Of a stretch of DNA of 64,000 nt, positions 1-10,374 are shown in pieces. The stretch's first letter is position 1. Each line of letters starts with the position of its first letter. The notes under the pieces were generated by a model. That model ran no database searches, was not told the DNA's origin, and saw only the letters and a list, made by a program, of their open reading frames with translations. The stretch lies in assembly GCA_017893485.1 (NCBI GenBank), contig CM030362.1, positions 264,907,073 through 264,971,072 on the forward strand. Direction: 5' to 3'. The position numbers and the translations under genes were made by a program. The DNA is from Hemerocallis citrina. Lineage: Eukaryota > Streptophyta > Magnoliopsida > Asparagales > Asphodelaceae.

Positions 1-116
1 TGTAGATTTTTTTTGGGTATTATCAATAGCTCAGTTTTGTTTGCACTACTTGACATTGAGATATTATGGCTTATGTTGGTATTTTTGGAACTATGTTTTT
101 TAGCACTTATGATATA
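1..116. other. Left flank, no gene seen
   Basis: AT-rich sequence before the first retrotransposon. No coding signal was recognised. It was continuous with the sequence from 13489 before RLG-1 inserted, so it may be part of the old copia relic there. Confidence 0.4.
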
Positions 117-121
117 GGAAC
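117..121. repeat. Target-site duplication GGAAC (left copy)
   Basis: GGAAC directly precedes the left LTR and is repeated exactly at 13484-13488 after the right LTR. A 5-bp TSD is the normal result of integration of a Ty3/gypsy element and fixes the outer limits of RLG-1. Confidence 0.93.
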
Positions 122-688
122 TATTGCCGCTGAAATTGGTATGGGGGCAAACAGATAGATTTGTGGATTCTTGGAATGTTGAATAGTCAGACCTGAACAC
201 CTCTCATCGGAGTTTGACCGTGATCTCCCGCCGTTGACCTACAAAAAGTGCAAAACACTGGGGTTGATTCCGGCGACGCACCCTCCGACGCTCTAGTCAA
301 TAATCAGGAAGATTATGAAAGAGCTTTGATTGGAAAAAGATTGATTACCTGGTAACAGTGGGGGATGGGGGGTATTTATAACCACCTTAGGAACCAGTTT
401 TAGGATAAGATCAAATCCCTACTTCCCAGTGAATGGATAGAAGGAATCAGGGCCGTTGATTAAGGACAATCATAAACCCTAATTCCATCCAGCTGAATTG
501 GGTTTCTTGCGGGTTGGAACCCACACCAAGTTTAGACGGATCCGTTAGTGGGTTATTGGGCTTTTGGAAAAAAGACCCAGTACCCATTTCAGACCCGTTT
601 GTAGGTAAAATTACCATTTTACCCTCGAGCTTTAAGATTCATGCCCATTTTGGACGATTCCGATTTAACCCTATTTTTAGCCATATCA
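122..688 (-). repeat. 3' LTR of RLG-1
   Basis: 567 bp, matching 12914-13483 along its whole length. The outer end has decayed from TG to TA; the inner end is CA. A minus-strand TATA box (reads TATTTATA on plus at 373-380) lies in both copies. Confidence 0.93.
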
Positions 689-704
689 CGAGCCCCTCAC
701 TCCC
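689..704 (-). other. Polypurine tract of RLG-1
   Basis: Directly beside the 3' LTR. On the minus strand it reads GGGAGTGAGGGGCTCG, a purine-rich run suited to priming plus-strand DNA synthesis. Confidence 0.7.
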
Positions 705-1122
705 GAAGACTGAGTTATATCAGCCTTTGAGGAGTAGTTTTACTGTTTTAATGGCTTGCGGAGTTATATCGGAGTCCAAATAAGGGGTGCCGAATCTATA
801 TACGAGGTATTATGACGATTTTCGGAGTTGGTTGCGCGCTCAAGGTTGTTCTTGAGTTCCCCTGGACCCTGGTGATTTTTCTTGATTTTTAATTATTTTT
901 CGGATCATTTATCCAAATTTTGCGGAGTGGTGATTTATTGTTCGGGGGTTTTAATTAATTATTCTAAGCAATAATTATTTACCCCGAGGCTCAAAAATAT
1001 TTTCCCAAATTTATAATTATTTTTTAGAATTTTTAAGTAATTTTCCCGAATTTGTAATCGTTTTTTGCAATTTTTAAATAAATAATCCAATTTCAATAAT
1101 AAAAATTAATTTTTAATACCAT
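705..1122. other. AT-rich spacer in RLG-1, no gene
   Basis: No credible reading frame. From about 870 to 1110 it is made of degenerate short repeats of the kind AATTTTTAAATAATTTTCCC. It lies between the PPT and the 250-bp tandem array. Confidence 0.6.
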
Positions 1123-2860
1123 TTATGATGTGGCGCAATCTGGGCCCTTCATCAGCCATCGGCACGAATATCGAAGCGATCGGGCTCTCTGAGTAGCTCG
1201 GCGGCACTTTTCTTCGTTTGTGAAGGTCGGTGCCTCGGTAGCTCGCCAAGGTTCCTCGGTAGCTCGGTAGTTTGGTGCCTCACGAGCTGCCGAGCTACGT
1301 GGCTGAATCTTGAGCATCCATCATGGCACGAATCACGAGGTTAGAGGTTCAGATCATGAGAAAACGCTATCTTGTCGTTTTGTGGGCGTGGCGTGACCTG
1401 AGCCGCTCATCATCTTTCGGCGTGAATTTTGAGACAATCTGACGGATGGAGTTGCTCGGTGGCATTTTTTTTCAAATATAGAGGTCGGTACCTCGGTAGC
1501 TCGGCAGCTCGACCATTGCTCCTTGGTAGCTCGGCGGCTCGGCCATAGCTCCCCGGTAGCTCGGCAGAGTGCCTCGGTGGCTCGGCTCGTTACGAGCCGT
1601 TGAACCACGTGGCTGAATCTGGAGCGTTCATCATGACGCGAATCACGAGGTAGGAGGCTCAGATCACGAAAAAAAGTTATCTTGTCATTTTGTGGGCGTG
1701 TTTGTATCTGAGCCGCTCATCAATTTTTGGCACGAATTTTGGGACAATCGGACGTCCCACAGAGCTCGACAGCATTTTTCTCCAAATGTGGAGGTCGGTG
1801 CCTCGGTGGCTCGGTTCGTTATGAGCCGTTGAGCCACATGGCTGAATCTGGAGCGTTCATCATGGCACGAATCACGAGGTAGGAGGCTCGGATCATGAGA
1901 AAATGTTATCTTGTCGTTTTGTGGGCGTGTCTGAATCTGAGCCGCTCATCAATTTTTTGCATGAATTTTGGGACAATCAGACGTCCCACAGAGCTCGACA
2001 GTATTTTTCTCCAAATGTGGAGGTCGGTGCCCCTGTATCTCGGCAGAGTGCCTCGGTGGCTCGGCTCGTTAAGAGCCGTTGAGCCACGTGGCTGAATCTG
2101 GAGTGTTCATCATGGCGCGAATCACGAGGTAGGAGGCTCAGATCACGAGAAAATGTTATCTTGTCATTTTGTTGGCATGTCTGAATCTGAGCCGCTCATC
2201 AAATTTTGGCACGAATTATGGGACAATCGGACGTCCCACAGAGCTTGGCAGCATTTTTCTCCAAATGTGGAGGTCGGTGCCTCGGTCGCTCGGTAGAGTA
2301 CCTTGGTGGCTCGGCTCGTTACGAGCCGTTGAGCCACGTGGCTGAATCTGGAGCGTTCATCATGGCGCGAATCATGAGGTAGGAGGCTGAGATCATGAGA
2401 AAATGTTATCTTGTTGTTTTGTGGGCATGTCTGAATCTGAGCTGCTCATCAATTTTTGGCACGAATTTTGGGACAATCAGACGTCCCACAGAGCTCGGCA
2501 GCATTTTTCTCCAAATATGGAGGTCGGTGCCTCGGTAGCTGGGCAGAGTGCCTCGGTGGCTTGGCTCGTTAAGAGCTATTGAGTCACGTGGCTGAATCTG
2601 GAGCGTTCATCATGGCACGAATCAGGAGGCAGGAGACTCAGATCACGAGAAAATGTTATCTTGTCATTTTGTAGGCGTGTCTGAATCTGAGCCGCTCATC
2701 AATTTTTGGCACGAATTTTGGGACAATCTAACGTCCCACAGAGCTCGGCAGCATTTTTCTCCAAATGTGGAGGTCAGTGCCTCGGTAGCTCGGCAGGGTG
2801 CCTCGCTGGCTCGGTGCCTCGTGAATTGCCGAGCTGCAAGGCTAAGTCTGAACCATCGCA
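1123..2860. repeat. Tandem array, ~250-bp units, in RLG-1
   Basis: The marker GCTGAATCTGGAGCGTTCAT recurs with small changes near 1306, 1615, 1843, 2093, 2344 and 2593. Spacing is 228-309 bp at first and then steady at 249-251 bp. Each unit contains a CTCGGTAGCTCGGC-type simple block and a TCATCAATTTTTGGCACGAA block. Tandem arrays near the 3' end are common in Tat-lineage elements and can seed satellite DNA. The array ends just upstream of the antisense gene promoter. Confidence 0.9.
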
Positions 2861-2957
2861 ACTCTTCTCTGAATCGTCGCAGCCTTCTCTATTCTGTCAT
2901 TCTGTTTCCCTTAACGGGCCCCAAGCGTTACAAAAGCCCAACAGTTGCCTCTTTTGC

Positions 2958-2963
2958 TATAAG
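2958..2963 (+). promoter_or_regulatory. Putative TATA box of the antisense gene, copy 1
   Basis: GCTATAAGTTTTCACTCC lies about 220 bp before the ATG at 3176. The same block (CTTATAAGTTCTCACTACTC, TATAAG at 59977-59982) sits in the same place before copy 2, and the GGGCCC-containing sequence just upstream is also shared. Conservation between two separate element copies supports a promoter role. Confidence 0.6.
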
Positions 2964-4140
2964 TTTTCACTCCCTCACTCCTCTCATTCTTTCACTTTTC
3001 ACTGTCAAAACTTACTTTTGCTCTCGAGTTGCTCTGCTAGCGGAGTTTTGAGCTCAAGGGCGGTTGTGTTAGCTGTTATGGAGGCCAGGCGATTTCCGGC
3101 GAAGTTCTTCCGACCATAACCGTCACATCCAAGGTCAGTACACATACTCTTAATGTCATACATATACCCTACGAGATGTCACGAGTGTCCTCGGGTAGTG
3201 AGGCTTCTTCCTCGGGGGGTCAGAGCGGTGAGCGGTTAGTTCACGAGGAAGTGGTGAGCAGACGGAAGGGGAAGGAGATAGTAGGGTCATCGGCGGCCGA
3301 GGAGAAGGGGAAGGAGGTGTCCCGGTCTTCACTTGTTGAAATGGTGGTGGAGACAGTGAGACAAGTGGGTGAATTGGGTCAGGCTGCCGACCGTGATATC
3401 CGGCCATGGAGGGATAAGGTAGTATTCTGGCGAGCTGCTGACCAAGACTATCTACGGTCGCTCGGAAACCTACGAGGAGAATGAACCGAGGGAGGTTACC
3501 GAAGTGGACAATATCCCCTCGGTTCTAACAGAGCGAGATCTGCTTCAGACTCGAAGAGCTTCGCCATTCCCCTGGAGTACACCCTAATTCTCCCCAATCC
3601 CGGGGTGCGAGCATGCACAGCCTTCACACCAGATACTTGCGTCTTCACCTACGATGCGTTGAACGCCGGACTACGTCTTCCTCTGCATCCCTTCGTGACC
3701 GAAGTTCTCTGGTGGTATGAACTGTGTCCTATTCAGTTCATGCCGAACATATGGCGACATGTGCTCGAATTTCTACTCCAATTCCGAACAGCAAAGGTGG
3801 AGCCACAGCTCGTCGTCCTCCGGAGTTTGTATCGGATCAATAGGATGAGCAAGACTGAGCCCCGTTACTATCTGTTGCCTCGAAAAGGCTGTCAAGCTGA
3901 TAGAGAACCCTGACTCGATAAAGTCGTGGAAGGGTAAGTTCTTCTTGATCAAGGGCCCTTCGGCGTGGGACTTCCCGACCCGGTGGAAGGAGGACGTGCC
4001 GAAGAATGCAAAGGCCGAGCCGGTGTTGACCCTGGCTGAGGCAGAGGTGGCGGCGAAGCTGGTCGAACTTCCGATGTTGAGTTGGAGGGATATCACCGAG
4101 GAGGTGCTTCACGGGTCGGGCCTTAGTCCGATCGACCCGA

Positions 4141-4222
4141 GTACGCTTCGGACATCTCTTTTCCCTTGTTTACTTTCTGTTATGTATTGTATTTTTCTAA
4201 CTTTGTTTTCTTTATCTGACAG
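4141..4222 (+). other. Intron 1 of antisense gene, copy 1
   Basis: Donor GACCCGA/GTACGC and acceptor TATCTGACAG/AGGCATC. It is T-rich and lies at the same place as 61091-61184 in copy 2, whose intron sequence differs while the exons on both sides align. Confidence 0.75.
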
Positions 4223-4675
4223 AGGCATCGAGCATGGATTTCAAGGCGATCATGGCCGAACGAAACAAGGCCACCGATGCCAAGAAAAGGAAGAGGATGA
4301 GCGCGGGTCCCTCGTCTAGCCAACCCACCAAGGCTCCTTCGACTGTGGTCGGGACCGTCGACCTCACTTCTCCTCGGCGATCGTCCCCGGTAGTTGGTGT
4401 TCCTTAGCCGACCCCGTCCGAGGACTTCTCCGTCTCGGTGGCTCTGGCTGCTTGAGGCCCCTCCTCTAACCGAGCAGGCCGAGGCCATACTGACCGGAGT
4501 TCACAAGAAGCTGTTCGTCCCTGATTGGCGGGTGATGAATCATGACGGCTTCTTGGCGGACTCGATGATGAGTATGCAAGCTCTGTGCCATCTCCCGACC
4601 CCGAAGGACCGAGCCGCACTGAAGGCGGGGACGACGGGCGATGACGCCTTAGAGGTAGCCCGGTCGCTTATGTCG

Positions 4676-4767
4676 GTAAGTTTTCTCAATTGTTTTTGAG
4701 AATCTTTTGAAAATTTTCTAAATTTTTAGCTCGGCTTTCGTTGTGCTCTAACCGCTTCTTCTCGCAG
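4676..4767 (+). other. Intron 2 of antisense gene, copy 1
   Basis: Donor ATGTCG/GTAAGT and acceptor CTTCTCGCAG/GCC. Removing it joins ...SLMS to ATCHFSHLLEQ in phase 0. Copy 2 joins ...STMS to TLCHFSHMLEQ at the equivalent intron (61637-61726). Confidence 0.85.
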
Positions 4768-5692
4768 GCCACATGCCACTTCAGCCACCTTCTCGAGCAA
4801 TATGTCGAGCAAGAGAGGGAGTTGAAGGCTGCTTGTGACAAAGACCGAGCGGAGAGGGCAAGGGTCGTGAAGCAGTTCGAGGCGGAGCAGCGCCAATCGG
4901 ATGCTTTAGCAGCACAGGTTGCCGATCTTGAGGCAGCCTTGGGGCAGGCGAGGGAGAAGCTCGCCTCGAAGGTCACCAAAGTAGCCAAGGAGAGGGCTGA
5001 AGCGAAGAGGGCCTTGGAGGTGGTGAAGCGGCAAAAGGATGAGGTTGTGGAGGCGGTAAGGGCAGGAGATCGAGGCCGAGGCCAAGAAGCATATGATGGC
5101 CAACATGGAGAAGTCCTACACCACCATGCTCGAGCACGTTGAGGCTCGGATCCCTGGCTTCGATAGGTCGGGATATGGACTGTGGGGTCCGGTCGGCGAG
5201 GAGGACTCCGAAGCCGAGCAAGAGGCCGAAGGGGAGCTAGAGGAAGAGCAACACGGCGACGACGCTCCAGCCAATCCCGAGGTCTTGGTGGTGGAGGAAG
5301 GGAGTGATGAGGCTGTGGCCGACCCCCCCCCCCCCCCCCCCCCGGCCATAGTGGCAGAGGAAGGGGAACCATCCACCGAGGTGCCTGTCACCGAGCTACC
5401 ACTCAAGGTGGCCCCTTAATCTTTTGTTGTTTTGTATTTTTTCTTCTTCTTTATGTATTGCCTTGTAGCGGACTGGCCACCGCTTTTTCGTTATAAATGA
5501 AAATTTTCATTCTTTGACTAAGTGCTGGGGTCGATATCGTTTTGGAGTCGTCTTGATTTGAAATTTTTTCAAAGGGATGAAAATAATCTCGTTTTGAAAT
5601 CCTACCAAGTTTTGAGCACCACTAAGTTTTGGTACTCTGCTTTGAAATTTATCTATGTGTTGCACGAGCTTAATGTCATTGTATTCTTTCAG

Positions 5693-6328
5693 GAGGCATT
5701 GCCATACGTGGCAGCATCTGAGGTCTCTTATCTCCGAGCTGACTTGAAAGCAACGAAGTTGGCCCTCTCTCGCAGTCGAGAGTGTTTTCTCAAGAGCAAG
5801 TTGGACTTGGACCGCCTCAAGCTAAAGTTGTCGAAGCGTCTCTCCGAGATGAAGCAACTAAAGAAGGCACTGTCTGATGTCTCAATAGAGAGAGACGAAC
5901 TGTTAGCTGAGGTCCACGAATTGTCGATAGCCGAAGACGAGCTCTTGGTGGAGAGAGAAGAATTAGCAGCGGCGATAAGCAAGTTGGCTGCCGAGCGAGA
6001 TGAGCTGTTAGCAACCATGAGCGGGGCGACAGCGAAGGTTGATGAGCTGAAGAGGGTTACAATTGATAAGAGCATCGAAGTTACTCATCTTCGTCGAATT
6101 ATCGCCGACAGCTCTGGCGCTGCGGGCTCCGCTCAGCTCCCTTGCTTCAAGATTGCCGTGAAAGATGCCTCTCTGAAGGATCGAATTGTCGAGCTCGAGG
6201 AGGAAGTCGCTCGGCTCAAACCTCAACCTGAACAGGTTAATGTCAGAAGCACATCGTGTACCCGTGAAGATAGCGAGAAAGGAATTTCTTTTTACGAGCT
6301 CGCGACTCGCTCGCCTGCTGCTTGGTAG
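5693..6328 (+). pseudogene. Second coiled-coil exon/ORF of the RLG-1 antisense unit
   Basis: An open frame of about 211 codons after the acceptor TTCTTTCAG/GAGGCA. It begins EALPYVAASEVSYLRADLKA, is almost entirely charged heptad-like coiled coil (repeats of ERDELLA type around 5890-6015), and ends in YELATRSPAAW. Frame is open upstream to 5522, but that part aligns with intron in copy 2, so I place the coding start at the acceptor. It could be a fourth exon joined from a donor at 5408, or a separate gene. The matching region of copy 2 (62776-63441) is longer at its C-terminus and has stops. This copy has no internal stop; the type reflects its place in a broken gene. Function unknown. Confidence 0.65.
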
Positions 6329-6659
6329 AGCCCTGTTGATGCTCAAAGTGGTGTGGCTGCTTCGACGAGCGGAGCATCCGTCGGGGCCACCATCAGAGGC
6401 AGTGCTGAAGATGTGTCTCAGTTTGCTGGCCTAGAGACGAGCTCCAAGGTTAGGCACCGCCGTCCTCGGGTGTCTTTAAATCGGAACTTCCCTATCCCGA
6501 AGAAGCATTGAAAGAGTTGTTGTAATTTGGCTTTTTCGAATTTTGTAACTCGTCGTAGAGAACTGAGTAGCTGATCTTGTAGTCGAACCTTAATCTTTAT
6601 GGAAGTGAAAGCTTTGTTTATTCTTTCGCGCTTGTGTTTGCTTGTCATGTTGGTCATAT

Positions 6660-7120
6660 ATGGTGGTAGGAGCACTTCTTAATGGGCGAGCTACTTCTAG
6701 CTCGTTTATGAGCGAGGAGTAGAAGTGGAGTTGAGCCAAGCTTTGAACTCCGAACTAGGTTGTTTGGGTAAGTTTCAACGGTTGTGGGAGCAGTTCTGAA
6801 TGGCGAACCACTTCTAGCTCGCTTAAGAGCGAGCTTGCGAAGCAGAATCGAGCCAAGTTTTGGATTCCGAACACGTCGTTTAAGTAAGCTTCAACGGTTG
6901 TGGGAGCAGTTCCAAATGGCGAACCACCTCTAGCTTGCTTAAGAGCGAGCTTGCGAAGCGGAATCGAGCCAAGTTTTGGATTCCGAACACGTCGTTTGAG
7001 TAAGTTTCAACGGTTGTGGGAGCAGTTCCAAATGGCGAACCACTTCTGGCTCGCTTAAGAGCGAGCTTGCGAAGCAGAATCGAGCCAAGTTTTGGACCCC
7101 TGAACACGTCGTTCGAGTAA
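6660..7120. repeat. Tandem array, ~116-bp units, in RLG-1
   Basis: GGTTGTGGGAGCAG recurs at 6780, 6897 and 7012, with a more diverged unit before. Each unit carries GGCGAACCACTTCTAGCTCG and ends in GCCAAGTTTTGGATTCCGAA. The same array follows the antisense gene of RLG-2 (63650-64000), so it is an ancestral part of the family. It lies between the two convergent transcription units and may be 3' UTR or terminator sequence for either. Confidence 0.85.
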
Positions 7121-7312
7121 GTACAATTAAAGTTTCAAACAGGGAGATAAAACAATCACAAGAGAATTATTAGGCGAAGGAAGCTCTTTATTAATAATTG
7201 CTTAATCGGCCGCTTATAAGTTGTAGGCCGTTATTACAATGAGAAAATAAAGAAACAAGTACAAATAAAAAGATAGGAAGGGCTCGACACTTGAAGGTAC
7301 TCGGAGAGGTGT
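7121..7312. other. Convergent 3' region of RLG-1
   Basis: AT-rich stretch between the end of pol on minus and the 116-bp array. AATAAAG-like motifs occur on both strands. No gene. Confidence 0.5.
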
Positions 7313-8340
7313 TCAAACACCCTCTTGGTACTTTAGTAAGTGGTCGGTGTTCCAAGTTCTTGGTATCTCTCTGCCTTCAAGGTCTTCAAGACGATACGCT
7401 CCGGGGCGGACTACTTTGGAAACCTTGTATGGTCCTTCCCAATTCAGAGCTAGCTTACTCTTTTGGTTGGGGAATGAGATAGCTAGCTTTCTGATGACTA
7501 AGTCCCCTTCCTTGAGATCTGTGGGACGGACTCTTTTATTGTAGGCCTGCTCGATTCTTCTCCGATAATTTTGCTGGCGGATTGAAGCTCTTTCACAAAG
7601 CTCATTAATCAGGTCCAAATTCGCCCGGAGCTCTCTAGCGTTCTGCTCTTCATCATAGGCAATAAGACGAGGGGATGGCAAACCAACTTCCAAGGGGATT
7701 ACGGCCTGGGACCAATAGGTGAGGTTGAAGGGCGACTCTCCTGTGGGGGTCCATTTTGTAGTGCAGTAGTTCCACAATACGTTAGGAAGTTGTTCCGCCC
7801 ATAAGCCTTTGGCCGATTTATCTAGTCTCTTCTTGATGCCGGAGAGGATCTGCCTGTTGGCGTTCTCTACTTGACCATTGGACTGAGGATAGGAGACGGA
7901 GGAGAAGCGTTGCTGAATGCCGAGGTCTTCACATAAAGAACAGAAGGCTGCCCCTGTAAACTGGGTTTTGTTATCCGTTACTAGGACTCAAGGCATGCCG
8001 AACCTACAGATTACATTTTTCCAGAAGAATTGCAGCATTTTTCTCTCGGTAATAGTGGCCAGTGATTCGACCTCGATCCACTGAGAGAAATAGTTGATTG
8101 CCACGACTAGGAACTTGAGTTGGCCTGGAGCTGGTGGGAACGGGCCTAGTAAGTCCATCCCCCACATTGCGAAGGGAATTGGACTTGAGAGAGATGTGAG
8201 TTGTGCTTGGGGTAGGCGGCGGATGTTGGAGAACTGCTCACAAGAGCTGCATTGTCGGACATATTGCTCGGCATCTCGAAGTAGGGTAGGCCAGAAGTAC
8301 CCATAGTTCAAAACTTTCCTAGCGAGGGACCTTGATCCCG
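7313..8340 (-). pseudogene. RLG-1 pol: integrase
   Basis: Integrase inserts the element's cDNA into the genome. From about 8311 the minus strand gives the zinc-binding part (YFWPTLLRDAEQYVRQCSSC), then the core with WGMDLLGPF and, after a TAG stop near 7988, LVTDNKTQFTG and the NGQVENANRQ region that carries the catalytic Glu. The C-terminal 154 codons (7313-7777) are open and include KEGDLVIRKL and LNWEGPYKVSKVVRPGAYRL, the conserved C-terminal module of Ty3/gypsy integrases. No chromodomain follows, which fits Tat rather than chromoviruses. At least one stop makes it non-functional. Confidence 0.9.
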
Positions 8341-8427
8341 AGTGGGCTCTGCCTATGCCTTCGTGGAGTTCTTACAGGGCATACAAGGCTTCTTCCGGGG
8401 AGAGGCATCTCAAGTAGGGTCTGCCAT

Positions 8428-9681
8428 CTACATGGGTATAGAAACGTTTGTACAAGACTCCTTCAACAAGGGTGTACCGCTCGGCTCTCGTTCGGATTTG
8501 ATGGGCTTCTTTAGGTTCTTGGGAAAGGATCCATCCCTGAGGAACTCTATCAAGGGCTTCATCCAGTTGTCCCGGAGTAGGACGGGCAGCAACTCCATCG
8601 AGTCGGGGGCTTCCTCTTCTATGCTTGGTCTTAGGAGCACCTCGATTAGGATGGTCTGCTCGAGACCTTGTAGGGAGGAGGAGGCCAATTTTAAGAGGGC
8701 ATCTGCTTAGGAGTTTTCTCCTCTAGGGATCCGCTGGATTTGTGCCTCTTCGAACGAAGCCATGAGACTTTGGACCTTGGCTAGGTACTTAACCATTCGG
8801 TCGTCTCGCACCTCGTAGTCTCCTAAGACTTGATTAACCACCAGCTGCGAATCACTGAATATTCAGACACGTTGCACCCCTGCCTTGCGAGCTATACCCA
8901 GGCCTGCTATTAGGGCTTCATACTCAGCTTCGTTGTTGGAAGCTTTAAAGTTGATGCGGAGGGAGTATTAGAGAACGAAGTCGTCTGGGCCTGCCAGAAT
9001 GACTCCGGCTCTGCTTCCTTCAGTACAAGAAGACCTGTCTACATATACTGTCCAGATGGGTGGCCCATTTGCTGCTTGACTTACTTTCGGGATGGTGCTT
9101 TCTACAATTAACTCGGCCAGAGCTTGGGCTTTGATAGCGGTTCGAGGCTGATACGATATGTCATGTTGACTTAGCTCGATCGACCACTTCATCAGATGCC
9201 CGAAGGTCTCGGGCTTGTGCAGGACTTGCTTGAGCGGCTGGTCGGTAAGGACGACCACCGAGTGAGATTGGAAATAGGGGCGGAGCTTCCTGGCTGCCAT
9301 AACCAAGGCGTATGCTATTTTTTCCAATTTCGGATAGCGGAGCTCGGCATCCCTGAGGACCTTGCTCACATAATAGATAGGCTTCTGAGCCTTGTCTTCT
9401 TCCCTCACTAGGACAGCACTGAGGATTTGCTCGGAGGCAGCGAGGTAAAGGTAGAGTGTTTCTCCGGGAGTAGACTTGCTGAGGAGTGGGGGGTTGACCA
9501 GATTAGCTTTCAGTTGGTCGAATGACTCTTGCTGCTGCTGGCCCCAATCAAAGCCTTTAGCCCCCCTGAGGGCTTTGAAGAAAGGAAGACACTTCTCCCC
9601 CAACTTAGACAGGAAGCGCCCTATAGCTGCGAGGCGTCCTGTAAGCTTTTGAACTTCTTTCACACTTGTAGGAGGAGCCAT
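8428..9681 (-). pseudogene. RLG-1 pol: RNase H and second (archaeal-type) RNase H
   Basis: The open part 9681-8968 holds the tether after RT (LTGRLAAIGRFLSKLGEKCL), the first RNase H (LYLYLAASEQILSAVLVREE, then LTDQPLKQVLHKPE), and the start of a second RNase H domain (WTVYVDRSSCTEGSRAGVIL). The second domain continues on minus past a stop at 8968 with ASNNEAEYEALIAGL and FSDSQLVVNQV. Two RNase H domains in tandem mark the Tat lineage. In-frame stops near 8968, 8865 and 8710 show decay. Confidence 0.9.
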
Positions 9682-10320
9682 GTCCAGTATGGCTTTGATC
9701 TTCTCGAGGTTGGCTTCGATCCCACTTATTCGGGTTCAGTCTCATGTTATGCTTCCCCAATACGTCGAAGGCCTCTTGGAGGTCGGTGACATGGTCGGAC
9801 CCCTGGATGCTTTTCACTAGCATATCATCAATATATACCTCCATGTTCTGCCCGATTTGATTCTTAAAGACCTTGTTGACGAGGCGTTGGTAGGTTGCAC
9901 CAGCATTTTTCAGGCCGAAGGGCATCACCCTATAACAGTAGAGGCCTTGATCTGTAACGAAGGAAGTCTTCGGGATATCCGGGAGGAACATTCTGATTTG
10001 GTTGTATTCGGAGAAGGCATCCATGAAGCTCAGCAGCTCATGGCCCGAAGTAGCGTCGATCAACGGTGTCGATGCTGGGGAGAGGGAAAGGATCCCTTGG
10101 GGCATGCCTTGTTCAAGTCAGTGAAGTAGATGCAAATTCTCCAGCTTTCATTGGCCTTCTTGACCATAACAACATTAGAGAGCCACTCGAGATAGTTGAC
10201 TTCTTGTATGAACCGTGCTTTGAGGAGTTTGTCCACTTCTTCCTTTATGGCCTGCTGGCGCTCATGGGCGAACTTGCACCTCTTTTGCTGGACCGGTTTG
10301 GACCCCGAGGCAACACTTAG
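9605..10320 (-). pseudogene. RLG-1 pol: reverse transcriptase
   Basis: Copies the element RNA into DNA. The fingers region on minus from about 10318 includes a motif like EWLSNVVMVKKANESWRICI and FTDLNKACPKG. The following part (10105-9605) has FMDAFSEYNQIRM, VMPFGLKNAGATYQRLV and the catalytic YIDDMLVKS. The reading is broken by at least one frameshift around 10075 and another near 9690, where the thumb runs into the RNase H frame. Confidence 0.9.
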
Positions 10321-10374
10321 GTGGTGGACGAGGCTACTGGTTCTGACATAGGCTGGGTGTTCCCCTGGGGAATC

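Larger units (their letters stand above)
3176..5419 (+). pseudogene. Antisense gene of RLG-1, 'putative gypsy-type transposon' domain plus coiled coil, copy 1
   Basis: Plus-strand gene lying opposite to gag-pol. It begins at the ATG at 3176 with a Ser/Glu/Lys-rich N-terminus. A block at about 3650-3850 contains LRLPLHPFVTEVLWWYELCP, then QFMPNIWRHVLEF, which I recognise as the type annotated as Pfam Transposase_28 (putative gypsy type transposon). Two introns follow (4141-4222 and 4676-4767). The last exon (4768-5419) is a Glu/Lys/Ala-rich coiled coil with an acidic, proline-rich tail that includes a run of about 18 C encoding prolines. Frameshifts near 3480, 3910 and 5066 break it. Copy 2 at 60077-62338 gives the intended reading. 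Its role is unknown; antisense ORFs are documented in Tat elements such as Grande. Confidence 0.8.

Noticed and set aside
514..783. 89-codon plus-strand frame
   Set aside because: Lies across the 3' LTR and PPT of RLG-1; not conserved as a frame in the right LTR.
4686..5406. Long minus-strand frame opposite the antisense coiled coil (228 codons)
   Set aside because: Ser/Pro/Arg-rich shadow of a Glu/Lys/Ala coiled coil. The intron positions and copy 2 support the plus strand.
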